From Pantoea sp. RIT-PI-b (GTDB lineage Bacteria; Pseudomonadota; Gammaproteobacteria; Enterobacterales; Enterobacteriaceae): 64,000 bases of DNA. Below, piece after piece: positions 11,714-21,077 of this stretch. Position 1 is the first letter of the stretch; the number at the start of each line of letters is the position of its first letter. The stretch is from positions 94,662 to 158,661 of the forward strand of contig NZ_LGIS01000018.1 in NCBI RefSeq assembly GCF_001187905.1, in the 5' to 3' direction. Made by a program: the position numbers and the translations under genes. The notes beneath the pieces were generated by a model. That model searched no databases. It had not been told where the DNA came from and was given only the letters and a program-made list of their open reading frames with translations.

Positions 11714-13855
11714 TCAGAACAGCGAGCGCACGCTCTGCATAGTGTTCAGATTGTGGTTGAAGCACTTGTCGTAATATTGCTGAATTTCCGCCATACGCAG
11801 ACGATTACGGTGAATACGACGCAGCGCCAGCAAGCCGTTGATCACCGCGCTGGCAATCAGTACCAGCATCAGCAACGCGGTGCCTAAATAGCGCCATTGT
11901 GCCATCGCATCTGGCTCGTTATGCAGCGCGATATGACGGGTACCGTTAGCATCAGTGGTAATACTGGTGATGATGCCGCTGGCGGCGAATGGCGTATGCA
12001 GCAGCATTTCAGACATGCGCTGTAGCTCACGCCATTGCGAAGGGGCATCAAGATCAAACAGTGAAACTGACGGCTGCGGCTGCGTCACCATCTGGCGACC
12101 TTCATCACTGATGATCAGGAAACCACCCGGCGGCGGACTATTGAGGTTTTCTGCCGCGCGACGGGTCTCGCGCGCGAAGAAGGTAGAAGTAGCAGTGTTG
12201 ACCAGATTTTCCAGCGCTTCAGCGCTAACCGGGCGCAGCAGCACATTCATGCCATTCAGCTTGCCGGAATCTGCGCGGTGGATCAGCGAATCCCAATCTT
12301 TGGCGTTGCCCAGATTTACCAGCGCATTTTTCAGGCGCACACAATCCTGCTGCTGGCTGCAAAGCTCCTGGGTTTTCAGCACCAGATCGGAGAAGTCATC
12401 CAGCAGAATCATGCCGGATTTTTGAATCGCCGAGGCCAGCTGCGGGTTGAGCTTCGGATCGGTGTTGGTTTCCGGATGCAGCTGGCGCGTGGTGGTGTCG
12501 AGCAACGCGGAAGCTTTATCGATGATATCCGATTGCGGCTGTGGCAGCGGCGCGGCGTTGTTCCAGTAAATGGCTGAGCAGTCAAACGGCATGTAGGCGT
12601 AGCTGCGATTGCTTTGGTAGTTGCCTGGCACTGAACACATGCCGGTGCCGCCCACTTTCAGGCTGTCGCCGATGTGCAGTGGCAGCGCATTCAGCTTATC
12701 AACGCTGTTCACTTCGATGCTCTCGGTGCCTTTTACCCACGCGAGGCTGAGTTTGATCGGCATGCTGAGCGGAATCCAGGTGAACAGCATTACCAACACC
12801 AGTAGCGAACCACACGCCAGCACCAGGTTTTTACGCCAGCGCTGCACCGGGAAGTTACGCACTTCGTCCTGCAGCGACAGGAAGCGGCCCTGACGCACCA
12901 CCTGACGATTGAGGTACATCTCAACATCGGTGATCTGGCCAAGATCATGCGCCACATAAGGCTGCCAGTGTGCAGGGTAGATCAGATCAATAATGCCAAG
13001 CGAGATGTTGCTCTGCTCCTGATTTGATTCGCCGAACAATCCCCAGCGCTTGGGCGCACCGCGCAGGCAGTGGACGTCACGCAAACCATTCGCACCCGGG
13101 AAGCGGTAGAGGAACCACAGGCTGACGGCAATCATCAGGCAGCCGAGCAGGGCAATCCATACCATCAGACTGCCGGGCAGCACCAGACTAAGGAAGAACA
13201 AGAGGAAAGCGAAACAGATGGCGACCGCTTCACGCGTGCCGTCGGCGCGTGACAGTTGATACTCTTCCGAGGTCTCTTTGCGCACCTGCAGCAGTTCAAC
13301 GTTCTCGCTCTCTTCTTTACGAATAGACGCATTGGTTGACATCGGTCGCACCAGCGGCGGCAGTGCCGGTTGTTCAACGGCGTAGCTCACCAGTGAATGA
13401 CCGTTGAGCGAAATCACCAGCGGCAGGGTTTGCGTACGGATTAACTCAACATAGTTTTCATCGGCGATGTACTGCTCCCACAGCGGCGGCAGATGCACCT
13501 CGACTTCGTCGAGATAGTAGCGCCATTTCTGCGGATCGTCGGTGGAGAGGCCATAGCGGGTGATGGAACGAGTGACAGGATAAACGTTACTGCTTTGCGC
13601 GGTGAGCGTCAGCGCTTCGGGTTCGCGTGACTTCTTTGCGGAACGGGTACTGCTGTGTTGCTGCTGTTTGGCCAGCAACGCAATGTACTTTTCAACGGCA
13701 TCACGTTCTTCGTCAGTAAGCTTGCGATGAGGCGGACTGATAAACGGCAGAGGTTTCGCCAACGGCGGACGATGCCGCATAGCGTACCAATAGCCGATAC
13801 CTGCGAGTAACGAACAGGCGAGCATGACTGCCAGAATGACAATGTAAGTGCTCAT
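11714..13855 (-). CDS. igaA: IgaA, inner-membrane repressor of the Rcs phosphorelay
   Basis: A 713-residue integral inner-membrane protein that holds the Rcs envelope-stress phosphorelay off; in related enterobacteria loss of function is lethal unless Rcs is also disabled. Hydrophobic segments occur at the N-terminus (about 1-25), as a pair around residues 209-250, another near 345-365, and one near the C-terminus (about 655-675). A large periplasmic region lies between the last two and contains FDCSAIYWN and LLRPVSAEALENLV. Cysteines in this region are kept as in E. coli IgaA. The N-terminal cytoplasmic part diverges most. It heads the igaA-yrfG-hslR-hslO group and diverges from nudE. Confidence 0.95.
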   Translation of the reverse strand: MSTYIVILAVMLACSLLAGIGYWYAMRHRPPLAKPLPFISPPHRKLTDEERDAVEKYIALLAKQQQHSSTRSAKKSREPEALTLTAQSSNVYPVTRSITRYGLSTDDPQKWRYYLDEVEVHLPPLWEQYIADENYVELIRTQTLPLVISLNGHSLVSYAVEQPALPPLVRPMSTNASIRKEESENVELLQVRKETSEEYQLSRADGTREAVAICFAFLLFFLSLVLPGSLMVWIALLGCLMIAVSLWFLYRFPGANGLRDVHCLRGAPKRWGLFGESNQEQSNISLGIIDLIYPAHWQPYVAHDLGQITDVEMYLNRQVVRQGRFLSLQDEVRNFPVQRWRKNLVLACGSLLVLVMLFTWIPLSMPIKLSLAWVKGTESIEVNSVDKLNALPLHIGDSLKVGGTGMCSVPGNYQSNRSYAYMPFDCSAIYWNNAAPLPQPQSDIIDKASALLDTTTRQLHPETNTDPKLNPQLASAIQKSGMILLDDFSDLVLKTQELCSQQQDCVRLKNALVNLGNAKDWDSLIHRADSGKLNGMNVLLRPVSAEALENLVNTATSTFFARETRRAAENLNSPPPGGFLIISDEGRQMVTQPQPSVSLFDLDAPSQWRELQRMSEMLLHTPFAASGIITSITTDANGTRHIALHNEPDAMAQWRYLGTALLMLVLIASAVINGLLALRRIHRNRLRMAEIQQYYDKCFNHNLNTMQSVRSLF

Positions 13856-14252
13856 GCTTTGCTCAATCCAGCCAAAAAACTGCCTTCACGTTAACGATGT
13901 ACTCCCGGTGAATCCATCAATACAAGTCAATTTTGGCGAGCAGAAGTGATTCTGACAAGGGAAAAGTCAGATAAAATAACGCGCAAAATCATTTAATTAT
14001 AGTTTGGTAGATTATTCCTTAACGGGATGTTAACCAGACAAAACTCAATTAAATATCGGCATTATCTGAATTGTGCACAACATCGTTGACTTATTGTGAA
14101 TTTTTAACTGCATAGATAACAAGAAGTTGTTAGCGGCAGTGAGTGAATGTATGTCACCATAGTTTACCTACACCGCGTCTCGCACAATAGTTCGGGCTTC
14201 GGTATGCTGGCGTCATCACGTTTCACAGGGTTGTGCTAAGTTTGAGGCTGAT
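13856..14252. promoter_or_regulatory. AT-rich divergent intergenic region igaA/nudE
   Basis: About 400 bp with no credible gene. The middle (about 13960-14130) is strikingly AT-rich compared with its surroundings. The region must contain the leftward igaA promoter and the rightward nudE promoter. I could not assign specific regulator sites. Confidence 0.45.
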
Positions 14253-14819
14253 ATGAAAACCCCAATGAAAAAACCTGACATCCTCAATGTGGAAGCGGTT
14301 GCCCGCTCCCGTTTGTTCACCATAGAAGCGGTCGATCTCGCTTTCAGCAATGGCGCGCGTCGCGTCTATGAACGCATGAAGCCTTCCGATCGGGAAGCGG
14401 TGATGATTGTGCCGATTATCGGCGATGACGTGATCCTGATACAGGAGTACGCCGTGGGTCTGGAAAGCTATGAACTCGGTTTCCCGAAAGGGCTGATCGA
14501 TCCCGGTGAAAGCGCCTTTGAAGCCGCCGACCGCGAGCTGAAAGAGGAGGCGGGATTTGGTGCCACTAAACTGGAAGCGCTCGGCAAGCTGACCATGGCG
14601 CCCTCTTACTTCTCCAGCAAGATGAACATTGTGGTCGCGGAAGGTTTGTACGAAGAGAAGCTGGAAGGTGATGAGCCGGAACCGCTGATTGTTCATCGCT
14701 GGCCGTTAAATAACCTGTTGGCGCTGCTGGAGGAACCTGATTTCCGCGAAGCGCGTAACGTCAGCGCCCTGTTTATGGTGCGCGAATGGTTGGTGAAGCA
14801 GGGACGTTTAAGCTACTAA
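14253..14819 (+). CDS. nudE: ADP compounds hydrolase NudE
   Basis: A 188-residue Nudix hydrolase that cleaves ADP-ribose, Ap3A and NADH-type pyrophosphates to clear nucleotide by-products. The Nudix box (GX5EX7REUXEEXGU) is present at GLIDPGESAFEAADRELKEE followed by AGF, around residues 80-102. PIIGDDVILIQEYAVG is the preceding beta-sheet and SYELGFPKG the substrate region. The start at 14253 gives the length of the E. coli protein (186); an internal ATG at 14265 is less likely. It stands alone and diverges from igaA. A bidirectional terminator follows. Confidence 0.96.
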   Translation: MKTPMKKPDILNVEAVARSRLFTIEAVDLAFSNGARRVYERMKPSDREAVMIVPIIGDDVILIQEYAVGLESYELGFPKGLIDPGESAFEAADRELKEEAGFGATKLEALGKLTMAPSYFSSKMNIVVAEGLYEEKLEGDEPEPLIVHRWPLNNLLALLEEPDFREARNVSALFMVREWLVKQGRLSY

Positions 14820-14844
14820 TCTTTGAGCATCGCTTAAAAAAAGA

Positions 14845-14872
14845 AAGCCGGCAGAGTTGCCGGCTTTTTTGA
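14845..14872. terminator. Bidirectional intrinsic terminator between nudE and mrcA
   Basis: A 9-bp stem AAGCCGGCA/TGCCGGCTT (14845-14853 with 14858-14866) is followed by Ts on the plus strand and preceded by an A-rich run (14836-14846), so it can stop transcripts from both convergent genes. Confidence 0.9.
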
Positions 14873-17419
14873 TCAGAACAGTTCGTGGCTTTGGCCATTG
14901 TCCATGATGGTGGTTCCTACATCATGCACCGAATATTCCGTTGGCTGCGTGCCGTTGATGAAGTACTCCTGACGCGAGTTGCCGCCGTTGGCCAGTTTAC
15001 CGGTACCGCGATCGATATTAACGGTGACTACGCCATCTGGCGGTGTCAGCGGCTGAACCGGCACGCCTTCCAGCGCGGATTTCATATAATCATCCCACGC
15101 TGGCTGAGCACTCTTGGCACCGCCTTCGTAACCGGAAATTTGATCTGGAATTGCGCCTGACATCGTTGAACGACCGAGCGCGCGTGAATCATCGAAGCCA
15201 ATCCACACTGAGGTCACTACGCCCGGACCGTAACCGGAGAACCACGCATCTTTCGAGCTGTTGGTGGTACCGGTTTTACCGCCGATATCGTTACGTTTTA
15301 AGTCACGACCTGCACGCCAACCGGTTCCCATCCAGCCGGGTTCGCCGAAGATGTTGGTGTTCAGCGCGCTCTTGATCAGGAATGACAGTGGCGTGTTGAT
15401 CACGTGCGGTGCATATTGCTGATCGCCACCCGGCTGCGGCTGCGCGGGGACTTGCTCCAGCTCCGGTTGCGGCACAGTTTGGTTCTGCGATTGCTCGGAA
15501 GTGGCGACATTCTCAATGCTCTCTTCGTTCAGCGCCACCGACTTTTTGGTATCGCCATAGATCACCGGCAAGTTGCACTGCGGGCAGGCAATTTTCGGTT
15601 TCTCTTCAAAGATCACGCCGCCTTGTTCGTTCTCAATCCTGGTGATGAAGTACGGATCGACCAGGAAGCCGCCGTTTGCCATTACCGCGTAACCGCGCAC
15701 CACCTGCATTGGCGTGAACGAAGCCGCGCCTAACGCTAACGATTCGGTATGCACGATGTTCTGCGCCGGGAAGCCGAAACGCTGCAGGTATTCCGCCGCG
15801 TAATCTACGCCCATTGCTCGCATCGCACGCACCATCACCACGTTTTTCGATTCGCCCAAGCCCTGACGTAAACGGATAGGACCGGCATAGGTAGGTGGCG
15901 AGTTCTTCGGACGCCAGTCGGCGCCTGCACCCGCATCCCAGCGCGAAATCGGCACGTCATTGAGGATCGATGCCAGCGTTAAACCGCGATCCATCGCTGC
16001 GGTGTACAGGAACGGTTTGATATTGGAGCCGACCTGACGCAGCGCCTGGGTAGCGCGGTTAAACATGCTCTGGTTGAAGTCGAAACCGCCGACCAGTGCG
16101 CGTACGGCACCATCTTCAGGATTGAGCGACACCAGCGCGGAGTTCACCAAGGGAACCTGGCCGAGCCACCAATCATCATTCACTTTACGCACCCAAATCT
16201 GCTGACCGGCTTGCAGCACCTGCGTCACGCTACGCGGCGTTGGGCCTTGCAGCGTGTCAGATTTGTAAGGGCGCGCCCAGCGCACGCCCGCCATGCTCAA
16301 TGAGACGCTACTGCCATCTTTCAGCATAGCCGTGGCCTGATCGACGCTGGCACTGGTGATCACTGCGGCATTCAACGGGCCATAAGTTGGCAAGTTTTTC
16401 AGCGCGCTCTGGATGCGGGTTTGATCCCAGCTAGCTTCACCCACTTTCCACAGCACGTTAGTCGGACCGCGATAGCCGTGACGCATATCGTAGGCCATCA
16501 CATTGTTACGCACCGCCTGCTGTGCGGCTTCCTGCAGGTGGCGGGTCACGGTGGTGTAAACCTTATAGCCATCTTCATACGCTTTATCGCCGTAACGCTT
16601 CACCATCTCCTGTCGCACCATTTCACTCAAATAAGGTGCGGAGAAGGCGATTTCCGGGCCGTGATAGCTGGCCGTCAACGGTGCATTACGCGCTTCGTTA
16701 TATTGCTGCTGCGTGATGTAGTTTTGATCCAGCATACGTGCCAGCACCACATTACGACGCGACAGTGCACGCGTATGAGAATAGAGCGGGTTGAAGGTGG
16801 AAGGCGCTTTTGGCAACCCGGCAATCACCGCCATTTCGCTCAGCGACAGCTGATCAATGGATTTTCCAAAGTAGACCTGCGCCGCAGCGCCCACACCGTA
16901 CGCGCGATAGCCGAGATAAATCTTGTTGAGGTACAGCTCAAGAATTTCATCTTTGCTCAGCAGCTGCTCAATGCGGATCGCCAGGAACGCTTCCTTAATT
17001 TTACGCATTAAGGTGCGCTCTGGACTGAGGAAGAAGTTACGCGCCAGCTGCTGGGTGATGGTACTGGCACCCTGCGATGCGTGACCCGACATCAGTGCAA
17101 TGCTGGCAGCACGGAAAATCCCCACCGGATCGACACCGTGATGCTCGTAGAAACGGCTGTCTTCGGTGGCAATAAACGCTTTGATTAACTCAGGCGGCAT
17201 CTGCTTTAGGGTCAGCGGCACACGGCGCTTCTCACCGTATTGTGCGATCAGATCGCCATCCGCGCTGTAAACCTGCATAGGCGTTTGCAGGCGCACATCT
17301 TTCAATGTGTTCACATCGGGCAGCTGCGGCTCTATGTATTTGTACAAACCATAAACCGTGCCGGCTCCCAGCAAAATGCAACACACTGCAAGGATCAATA
17401 AATACTTTACGAACTTCAC
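14873..17419 (-). CDS. mrcA: Penicillin-binding protein 1a (bifunctional transglycosylase/transpeptidase)
   Basis: An 848-residue class A PBP that polymerises and cross-links peptidoglycan, anchored in the inner membrane with its catalytic part in the periplasm. A single N-terminal transmembrane helix (residues 7-30) is followed by a GT51 domain with EDSRFYEHHGVD and ARNFFLSPERTLMRKIKEAF. An OB/linker region comes next. The transpeptidase domain has SxxK in QVGSNIKPFLY, an SxN-type motif (SKN) and KTGT in IGGKTGTTNSSKD. The tail is short. Length matches E. coli (850). The promoter must lie in the 248 bp shared with hofM. Confidence 0.98.
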   Translation of the reverse strand: MKFVKYLLILAVCCILLGAGTVYGLYKYIEPQLPDVNTLKDVRLQTPMQVYSADGDLIAQYGEKRRVPLTLKQMPPELIKAFIATEDSRFYEHHGVDPVGIFRAASIALMSGHASQGASTITQQLARNFFLSPERTLMRKIKEAFLAIRIEQLLSKDEILELYLNKIYLGYRAYGVGAAAQVYFGKSIDQLSLSEMAVIAGLPKAPSTFNPLYSHTRALSRRNVVLARMLDQNYITQQQYNEARNAPLTASYHGPEIAFSAPYLSEMVRQEMVKRYGDKAYEDGYKVYTTVTRHLQEAAQQAVRNNVMAYDMRHGYRGPTNVLWKVGEASWDQTRIQSALKNLPTYGPLNAAVITSASVDQATAMLKDGSSVSLSMAGVRWARPYKSDTLQGPTPRSVTQVLQAGQQIWVRKVNDDWWLGQVPLVNSALVSLNPEDGAVRALVGGFDFNQSMFNRATQALRQVGSNIKPFLYTAAMDRGLTLASILNDVPISRWDAGAGADWRPKNSPPTYAGPIRLRQGLGESKNVVMVRAMRAMGVDYAAEYLQRFGFPAQNIVHTESLALGAASFTPMQVVRGYAVMANGGFLVDPYFITRIENEQGGVIFEEKPKIACPQCNLPVIYGDTKKSVALNEESIENVATSEQSQNQTVPQPELEQVPAQPQPGGDQQYAPHVINTPLSFLIKSALNTNIFGEPGWMGTGWRAGRDLKRNDIGGKTGTTNSSKDAWFSGYGPGVVTSVWIGFDDSRALGRSTMSGAIPDQISGYEGGAKSAQPAWDDYMKSALEGVPVQPLTPPDGVVTVNIDRGTGKLANGGNSRQEYFINGTQPTEYSVHDVGTTIMDNGQSHELF

Positions 17420-17667
17420 CTGAGAATTCCCATCTGTTGTCGTTTGAGCAGTTTATAAGCAACCGCGCGGTAGTATAAAGACAAGCCTGACGCTTTGATA
17501 TACCCGTCAGACTTGAAGTTGCCGGTGCGTTGGCCAGGTGTACTCACCCTAGTCACTAACTCATGTAAGCGGCTGGAGATTCATGCAATTGCCGACTTCC
17601 TGCAACGCCAATTCTTTCGAGTATTGGCCTAATTCCCTTCAATGGTATTGATAAGGAGATCGCGCGC
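17420..17667. promoter_or_regulatory. Divergent promoter region mrcA/hofM
   Basis: A gap of 248 bp between two outward-facing genes, so it should carry promoters for both. AAGGAG at 17653-17658 is the Shine-Dalgarno sequence of hofM. I see no clear Sxy-dependent CRP site of the kind that controls competence genes, but such sites are degenerate and I cannot exclude one. Confidence 0.4.
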
Positions 17668-18477
17668 ATGGCTTTTGAGCGCTGGCAAATCGGACTGGAC
17701 ATCCAAAATGGGCAGATCTGTGCCCTTGGCATTGAACGCCGTCGTCATGGTTGGCAGTTGCGACACTGGTGGCAACAAACGCTGCCGCAAGATACGTTAA
17801 GAAACGGTGTGCTGCAAACCACGCCTGCGTTACTGGATATGTTAGGACGCTGGCAGCGCCATCTGCCGAAACGTTATTCGCTGCGCGTTGGTCTGCCGCC
17901 ACAGCTGGTGTTGCAACGCACCTTACCCTTGCCGGAAACCTCGTTGCGTGAACCGGCATTAGGGCGTTATGTGGCGGCTTCCGCACAGCGTCTTTTCCCG
18001 GTTGAGCCGGCTTCGCTATCGCTGGATTATCGATCGCCGGGTAAGGCTTCGCAGCTTTGCGTCACTGCGGCGCGGCGCGAGGTGATCGGCCAATGGCTGA
18101 CGCCGCTCAAACAGGCGGGTCTGAGACCTGACGTATTTGAGCTGAGTAGCCTGGCGCTGACGCAAATCGGCATGCGCATGCCTTTACGCCACAATCAGCT
18201 ATTGATTCATCCGCTTAGCGATCACTGGCTATGGACGCTGGCAGGTGAAAGCACCACCTCAGGCGCAGCCACCGAACCCCTCACTCTCGCGCAGCTGCGT
18301 GACACCTTTCCACAGATGGAGAGCGTGCTCTGCACGTCACCCCAGGTCTTGCCTGAGGAGCAGGTGAAACGCTGCAAGCCGTTTACGCTGCTGCACTATC
18401 TGCAACCGCCTTTGCCCGAGCAGGAGGGGGAGTTTGCTATCGCGCTTGGGTTGGCACTGCGCCCGGAGGATGCCTGA
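17668..18477 (+). CDS. hofM: HofM, PilM-like component of the DNA-utilisation apparatus
   Basis: A 269-residue protein equivalent to the cytoplasmic, actin-like PilM of type IV pilus systems. The beginning (ERWQIGLDIQNGQICALGIERR) is typical of the family. It is first of five overlapping genes (hofM-N-O-P-Q) that in E. coli are needed to use external DNA as a nutrient and correspond to pilMNOPQ/comA-E of naturally competent bacteria. It is shorter than PilM of Pseudomonas. The stop overlaps the start of hofN (TGATG), suggesting coupled translation. Its Shine-Dalgarno AAGGAG is strong. Confidence 0.88.
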   Translation: MAFERWQIGLDIQNGQICALGIERRRHGWQLRHWWQQTLPQDTLRNGVLQTTPALLDMLGRWQRHLPKRYSLRVGLPPQLVLQRTLPLPETSLREPALGRYVAASAQRLFPVEPASLSLDYRSPGKASQLCVTAARREVIGQWLTPLKQAGLRPDVFELSSLALTQIGMRMPLRHNQLLIHPLSDHWLWTLAGESTTSGAATEPLTLAQLRDTFPQMESVLCTSPQVLPEEQVKRCKPFTLLHYLQPPLPEQEGEFAIALGLALRPEDA

Positions 18478-19019
18478 TGCTGGCGGTCAACTTGCTTCCC
18501 TGGCGCATCCAGCAATGGCAGCGGCGGCGCCAGCAGAGCATCACGCTGCTGGCACTGACGTTGGTGTGCACCTTGCTGATCCTTTCAGCGCTGTGGTGGC
18601 GTGGCGCAATCGCACGGCAGCAACAGGCGGAAGCGCTGATGGATATCACCTTCATCCTCACCACACTGCAACAGCAGCTTGAGCAGCAGCAATCGCTGCT
18701 GCAGTTGCGTGAGTCACTTCTTCAGGCGCAGCGCGCCCAGCAACAGCGGCAAGATCAGCACCACCGCTGGCAGCATTTCTGGCAGCAATTGCCGGAACTA
18801 ATGCCTGAAACCTTATGGCTACATCGCCTTGAGCGGCGGCAAGGGCAGTTGGTGCTGGAGGGGCAGGCGCAGAGCATGGCGGCAGTGAGTGATTTTCGTC
18901 ATCAATTGATAACGCAGCCGTTGTTCAGCAGCGTGAAGCAGGGCGGTGTGCAGCGCCAGTCCGGCGGCGATTATCGCTTCGCCCTGCATGCGCGCATACA
19001 GGAGTTGGCCGATGAATGA
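18477..19019 (+). CDS. hofN: HofN, PilN-like inner-membrane protein
   Basis: A 180-residue bitopic membrane protein. A cytoplasmic stub (MLAVNLLPWRIQQWQRRRQQ) contains the NLLPWR motif by which PilN-type proteins contact PilM. One transmembrane helix follows at about residues 22-42, then a Gln-rich periplasmic coiled coil and a small globular end. It would link cytoplasmic HofM to the periplasmic part. It overlaps hofM by one base and hofO by 8 bp. Confidence 0.88.
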   Translation: MLAVNLLPWRIQQWQRRRQQSITLLALTLVCTLLILSALWWRGAIARQQQAEALMDITFILTTLQQQLEQQQSLLQLRESLLQAQRAQQQRQDQHHRWQHFWQQLPELMPETLWLHRLERRQGQLVLEGQAQSMAAVSDFRHQLITQPLFSSVKQGGVQRQSGGDYRFALHARIQELADE

Positions 19020-19506
19020 TCTGCTGCAACGCTGGCTGATGTTAACGCTACCGCTACGCATCGTAGCATTACTGCTGTTATCGCTGCTGCTGTTCGCGCT
19101 GATGTGGTGGGTAGTGCTTCGTCCGCAGCAGCAGATGCATGAAGCGCAACAGCAACAGCTGGGAAAAATGAGGCAACAGCAGCAACAGCGTTTGCAACAG
19201 CTGGCACTCTTTCCAGCCATTGATCTGTTGCAGGATGAGATCGCCACGCTGCAGCAACCTGCGCCGGACATGGCGGCGCAGCAAACGCTGGAGACAATTG
19301 TTGCTGCACGGGGTAGCCAGCTGGAAGCCTGGCATCCGGACAGCCAGCCGCAACAGCTACAGCTGCGGCTCATCTGGCCACAGTTTCTGCCGCTGTTTAG
19401 CGAGCTCGCCACGACCCGCTTAGCCGTACCACAGCGTTTTCAGCTGCAAGCCGAGCAGGGCGTACTGAACACGCAACTTTGGCTGGAGAGTGACGATGCG
19501 GAGTAG
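19012..19506 (+). CDS. hofO: HofO, PilO-like inner-membrane protein
   Basis: A 164-residue protein with a short cytoplasmic start (MNDLLQRWLMLTLPLRI), one transmembrane helix (about 17-38) and a periplasmic Gln-rich coiled coil followed by a ferredoxin-like region, the PilO layout. The start at 19012 is used because it lies 8 bp inside the end of hofN and gives the family start; the same frame is open upstream to 18946 but would duplicate hofN. The sequence is diverged, so the assignment rests on topology and gene order as much as on similarity. Confidence 0.82.
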   Translation: MNDLLQRWLMLTLPLRIVALLLLSLLLFALMWWVVLRPQQQMHEAQQQQLGKMRQQQQQRLQQLALFPAIDLLQDEIATLQQPAPDMAAQQTLETIVAARGSQLEAWHPDSQPQQLQLRLIWPQFLPLFSELATTRLAVPQRFQLQAEQGVLNTQLWLESDDAE

Positions 19507-19876
19507 CGCGCTGCTGTTGCTGCTCTGCAGCTCCCTTGCGCTAGCGCGCGATCCTTTCCAGCCGCTGACAGAAAGGCTTTGCCAGGCACAGGTTGCCGCG
19601 CCGCAAGGCTGGCGTTTGCAGGGCATTATTGGTGCAGCGCCGCACTATGTGGCGTGGCTGGTTTCTCCGCAGGGAAAAAGTCATCGGCTGACCGAGCAAA
19701 CACCCTTTCCGCTGCCGCCCTGGCAAGTCGTGCAGCTTACGGCACACACGCTGGTGCTGAACGCGGCACAAAGTTGTTCGCCCCAGCAAATCACATGGGT
19801 AATAAAAGGAGGTTTTTATGAAATGGATGACGCTACTGATACTGCTGTCTCTGAGCGCCCCGCTGCGCGCCAGTGA
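19496..19876 (+). CDS. hofP: HofP, PilP-like pilot protein
   Basis: A 126-residue exported protein: a signal peptide (MRSSALLLLLCSSLALA) followed at once by RDPFQPL, the DPF motif that marks PilP/HofP proteins. PilP proteins connect the inner-membrane PilNO complex to the secretin. Two cysteines (RLCQAQ and QSCSPQ) could form a disulfide, as in E. coli HofP. The start at ATG 19496 is preferred to GTG 19490 because the signal peptide begins there. Its last 59 bp overlap the beginning of hofQ in another frame. Confidence 0.8.
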   Translation: MRSSALLLLLCSSLALARDPFQPLTERLCQAQVAAPQGWRLQGIIGAAPHYVAWLVSPQGKSHRLTEQTPFPLPPWQVVQLTAHTLVLNAAQSCSPQQITWVIKGGFYEMDDATDTAVSERPAARQ

Positions 19877-21077
19877 CGATCGCCTGAGCCTGACGTTTGA
19901 TGATGCGCCGGTTGAACGCATTTTACAGGCGCTGGCGGATTATCAGCAGACTAACCTGCTGATTGCACCGGGTGTTGAGGGCCGCCTCTCGCTGCGCTTA
20001 GATAATGTGGGCTGGGAGCGCGCGCTCGCCCTGGTGACACAGTTGGCAAAACTTACTGTGGTGCAGGAAGAGGGCGTGCTGTTGGTTTACCCAGAAAGCT
20101 GGCAACAGTTGCAGGCGCAACAAGCGCAGGCAGAGCGTGAGGAGGAAAAACAGCAAACGCCTCTGGAACAACGAACCGTGACGCTGCATTACGCCAGCGC
20201 CAGCGATATTTATCGTAGCTTACAAGCCGAGCGATCCTTGATGACGCCACGTGGCAGCGTGACGGTGGACAGTCGCACCAACAGTCTGCTGTTGCGCGAT
20301 ACGACCGAGGCGCTGCGTGACACTGAGCGCTGGTTAAAAGCATTAGATTTACCGCTGGAGCAGGTTGAGCTGGCTGCACACATCGTCACCATCAATGAAG
20401 AGCATCTGCGCGAGCTGGGCGTTAACTGGGGCACTTCACCAGCAGAAGTCGTGACCCAGGCGCTGCGTAATCCACTGCTGGATATTCCCCTGGCAGTGGG
20501 CAATCCGGCGTTTCGTGCCGGCGTCACGCTGGGCCAGGTGAGTGGCGAATTATTGAACCTCGAATTAAGCGCATTGGAGCAGGAGAACCAAATCGAAATT
20601 ATCGCCAGCCCGCGCCTGTTTACCGCGCATCAACAGACCGCCACTATCAAGCAGGGAACGGAAATCCCCTATGAGGTGAAGTCAGGTAATAGCGGGGCGA
20701 CGGCGATTGAATTTAAAGAAGCGGTGCTGGGTATGGAGGTCACACCCGTGGTGTTAGGTAATGGACGCATCCAGCTAAAACTCAGATTGAGCCAGAACCT
20801 GCCGGGAAGGAGCGTCAACATTGGCGATAATCAGGTACTGAGTATTGATAAGCAGGAGATTGAAACCCAGGTAACGCTTCGAGATGGCGAAACCTTAGCG
20901 CTCGGCGGCATTTTCCAGCAGCAGCGTACGCAGAGCGAGAAACGCGTTCCTTGGCTGGGTGAATTGCCGCTGCTGGGGAATTTGTTCCGTCAGCAGACCG
21001 ACGAGCAGAAAAAAAAGGAGCTGGTTATCTTTATTACCCCCAGACTGGTCAGGGAAGCAGCGCTTACTGCCGGATAA
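19818..21077 (+). CDS. hofQ: HofQ, secretin-family outer-membrane DNA-uptake pore
   Basis: A 419-residue secretin, related to PilQ and ComE, predicted to form the outer-membrane channel for DNA. It has a signal peptide (MKWMTLLILLSLSAPLRA), a STN-type domain with LSLTFDDAPVERILQALADY, an N1-like domain (TVDSRTNSLLLRDT), and the C-terminal secretin domain with VTPVVLGNGRIQLKLR, ETQVTLRDGETLALGGIFQ and the end motif VPWLGELPLLGNLFRQ. AAAGGAGG lies just upstream of the ATG. It is close in length to E. coli HofQ (412) and shorter than PilQ because it lacks AMIN repeats. No truncation or frameshift is visible. Confidence 0.93.
   Translation: MKWMTLLILLSLSAPLRASDDRLSLTFDDAPVERILQALADYQQTNLLIAPGVEGRLSLRLDNVGWERALALVTQLAKLTVVQEEGVLLVYPESWQQLQAQQAQAEREEEKQQTPLEQRTVTLHYASASDIYRSLQAERSLMTPRGSVTVDSRTNSLLLRDTTEALRDTERWLKALDLPLEQVELAAHIVTINEEHLRELGVNWGTSPAEVVTQALRNPLLDIPLAVGNPAFRAGVTLGQVSGELLNLELSALEQENQIEIIASPRLFTAHQQTATIKQGTEIPYEVKSGNSGATAIEFKEAVLGMEVTPVVLGNGRIQLKLRLSQNLPGRSVNIGDNQVLSIDKQEIETQVTLRDGETLALGGIFQQQRTQSEKRVPWLGELPLLGNLFRQQTDEQKKKELVIFITPRLVREAALTAG

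Noticed and set aside
19818..19876. Possible frameshift because hofP and hofQ overlap by 59 bp
   Set aside because: hofQ has its own strong Shine-Dalgarno and signal peptide, and E. coli HofP, as recalled, also has an extended polar C-terminus, so both genes appear intact.
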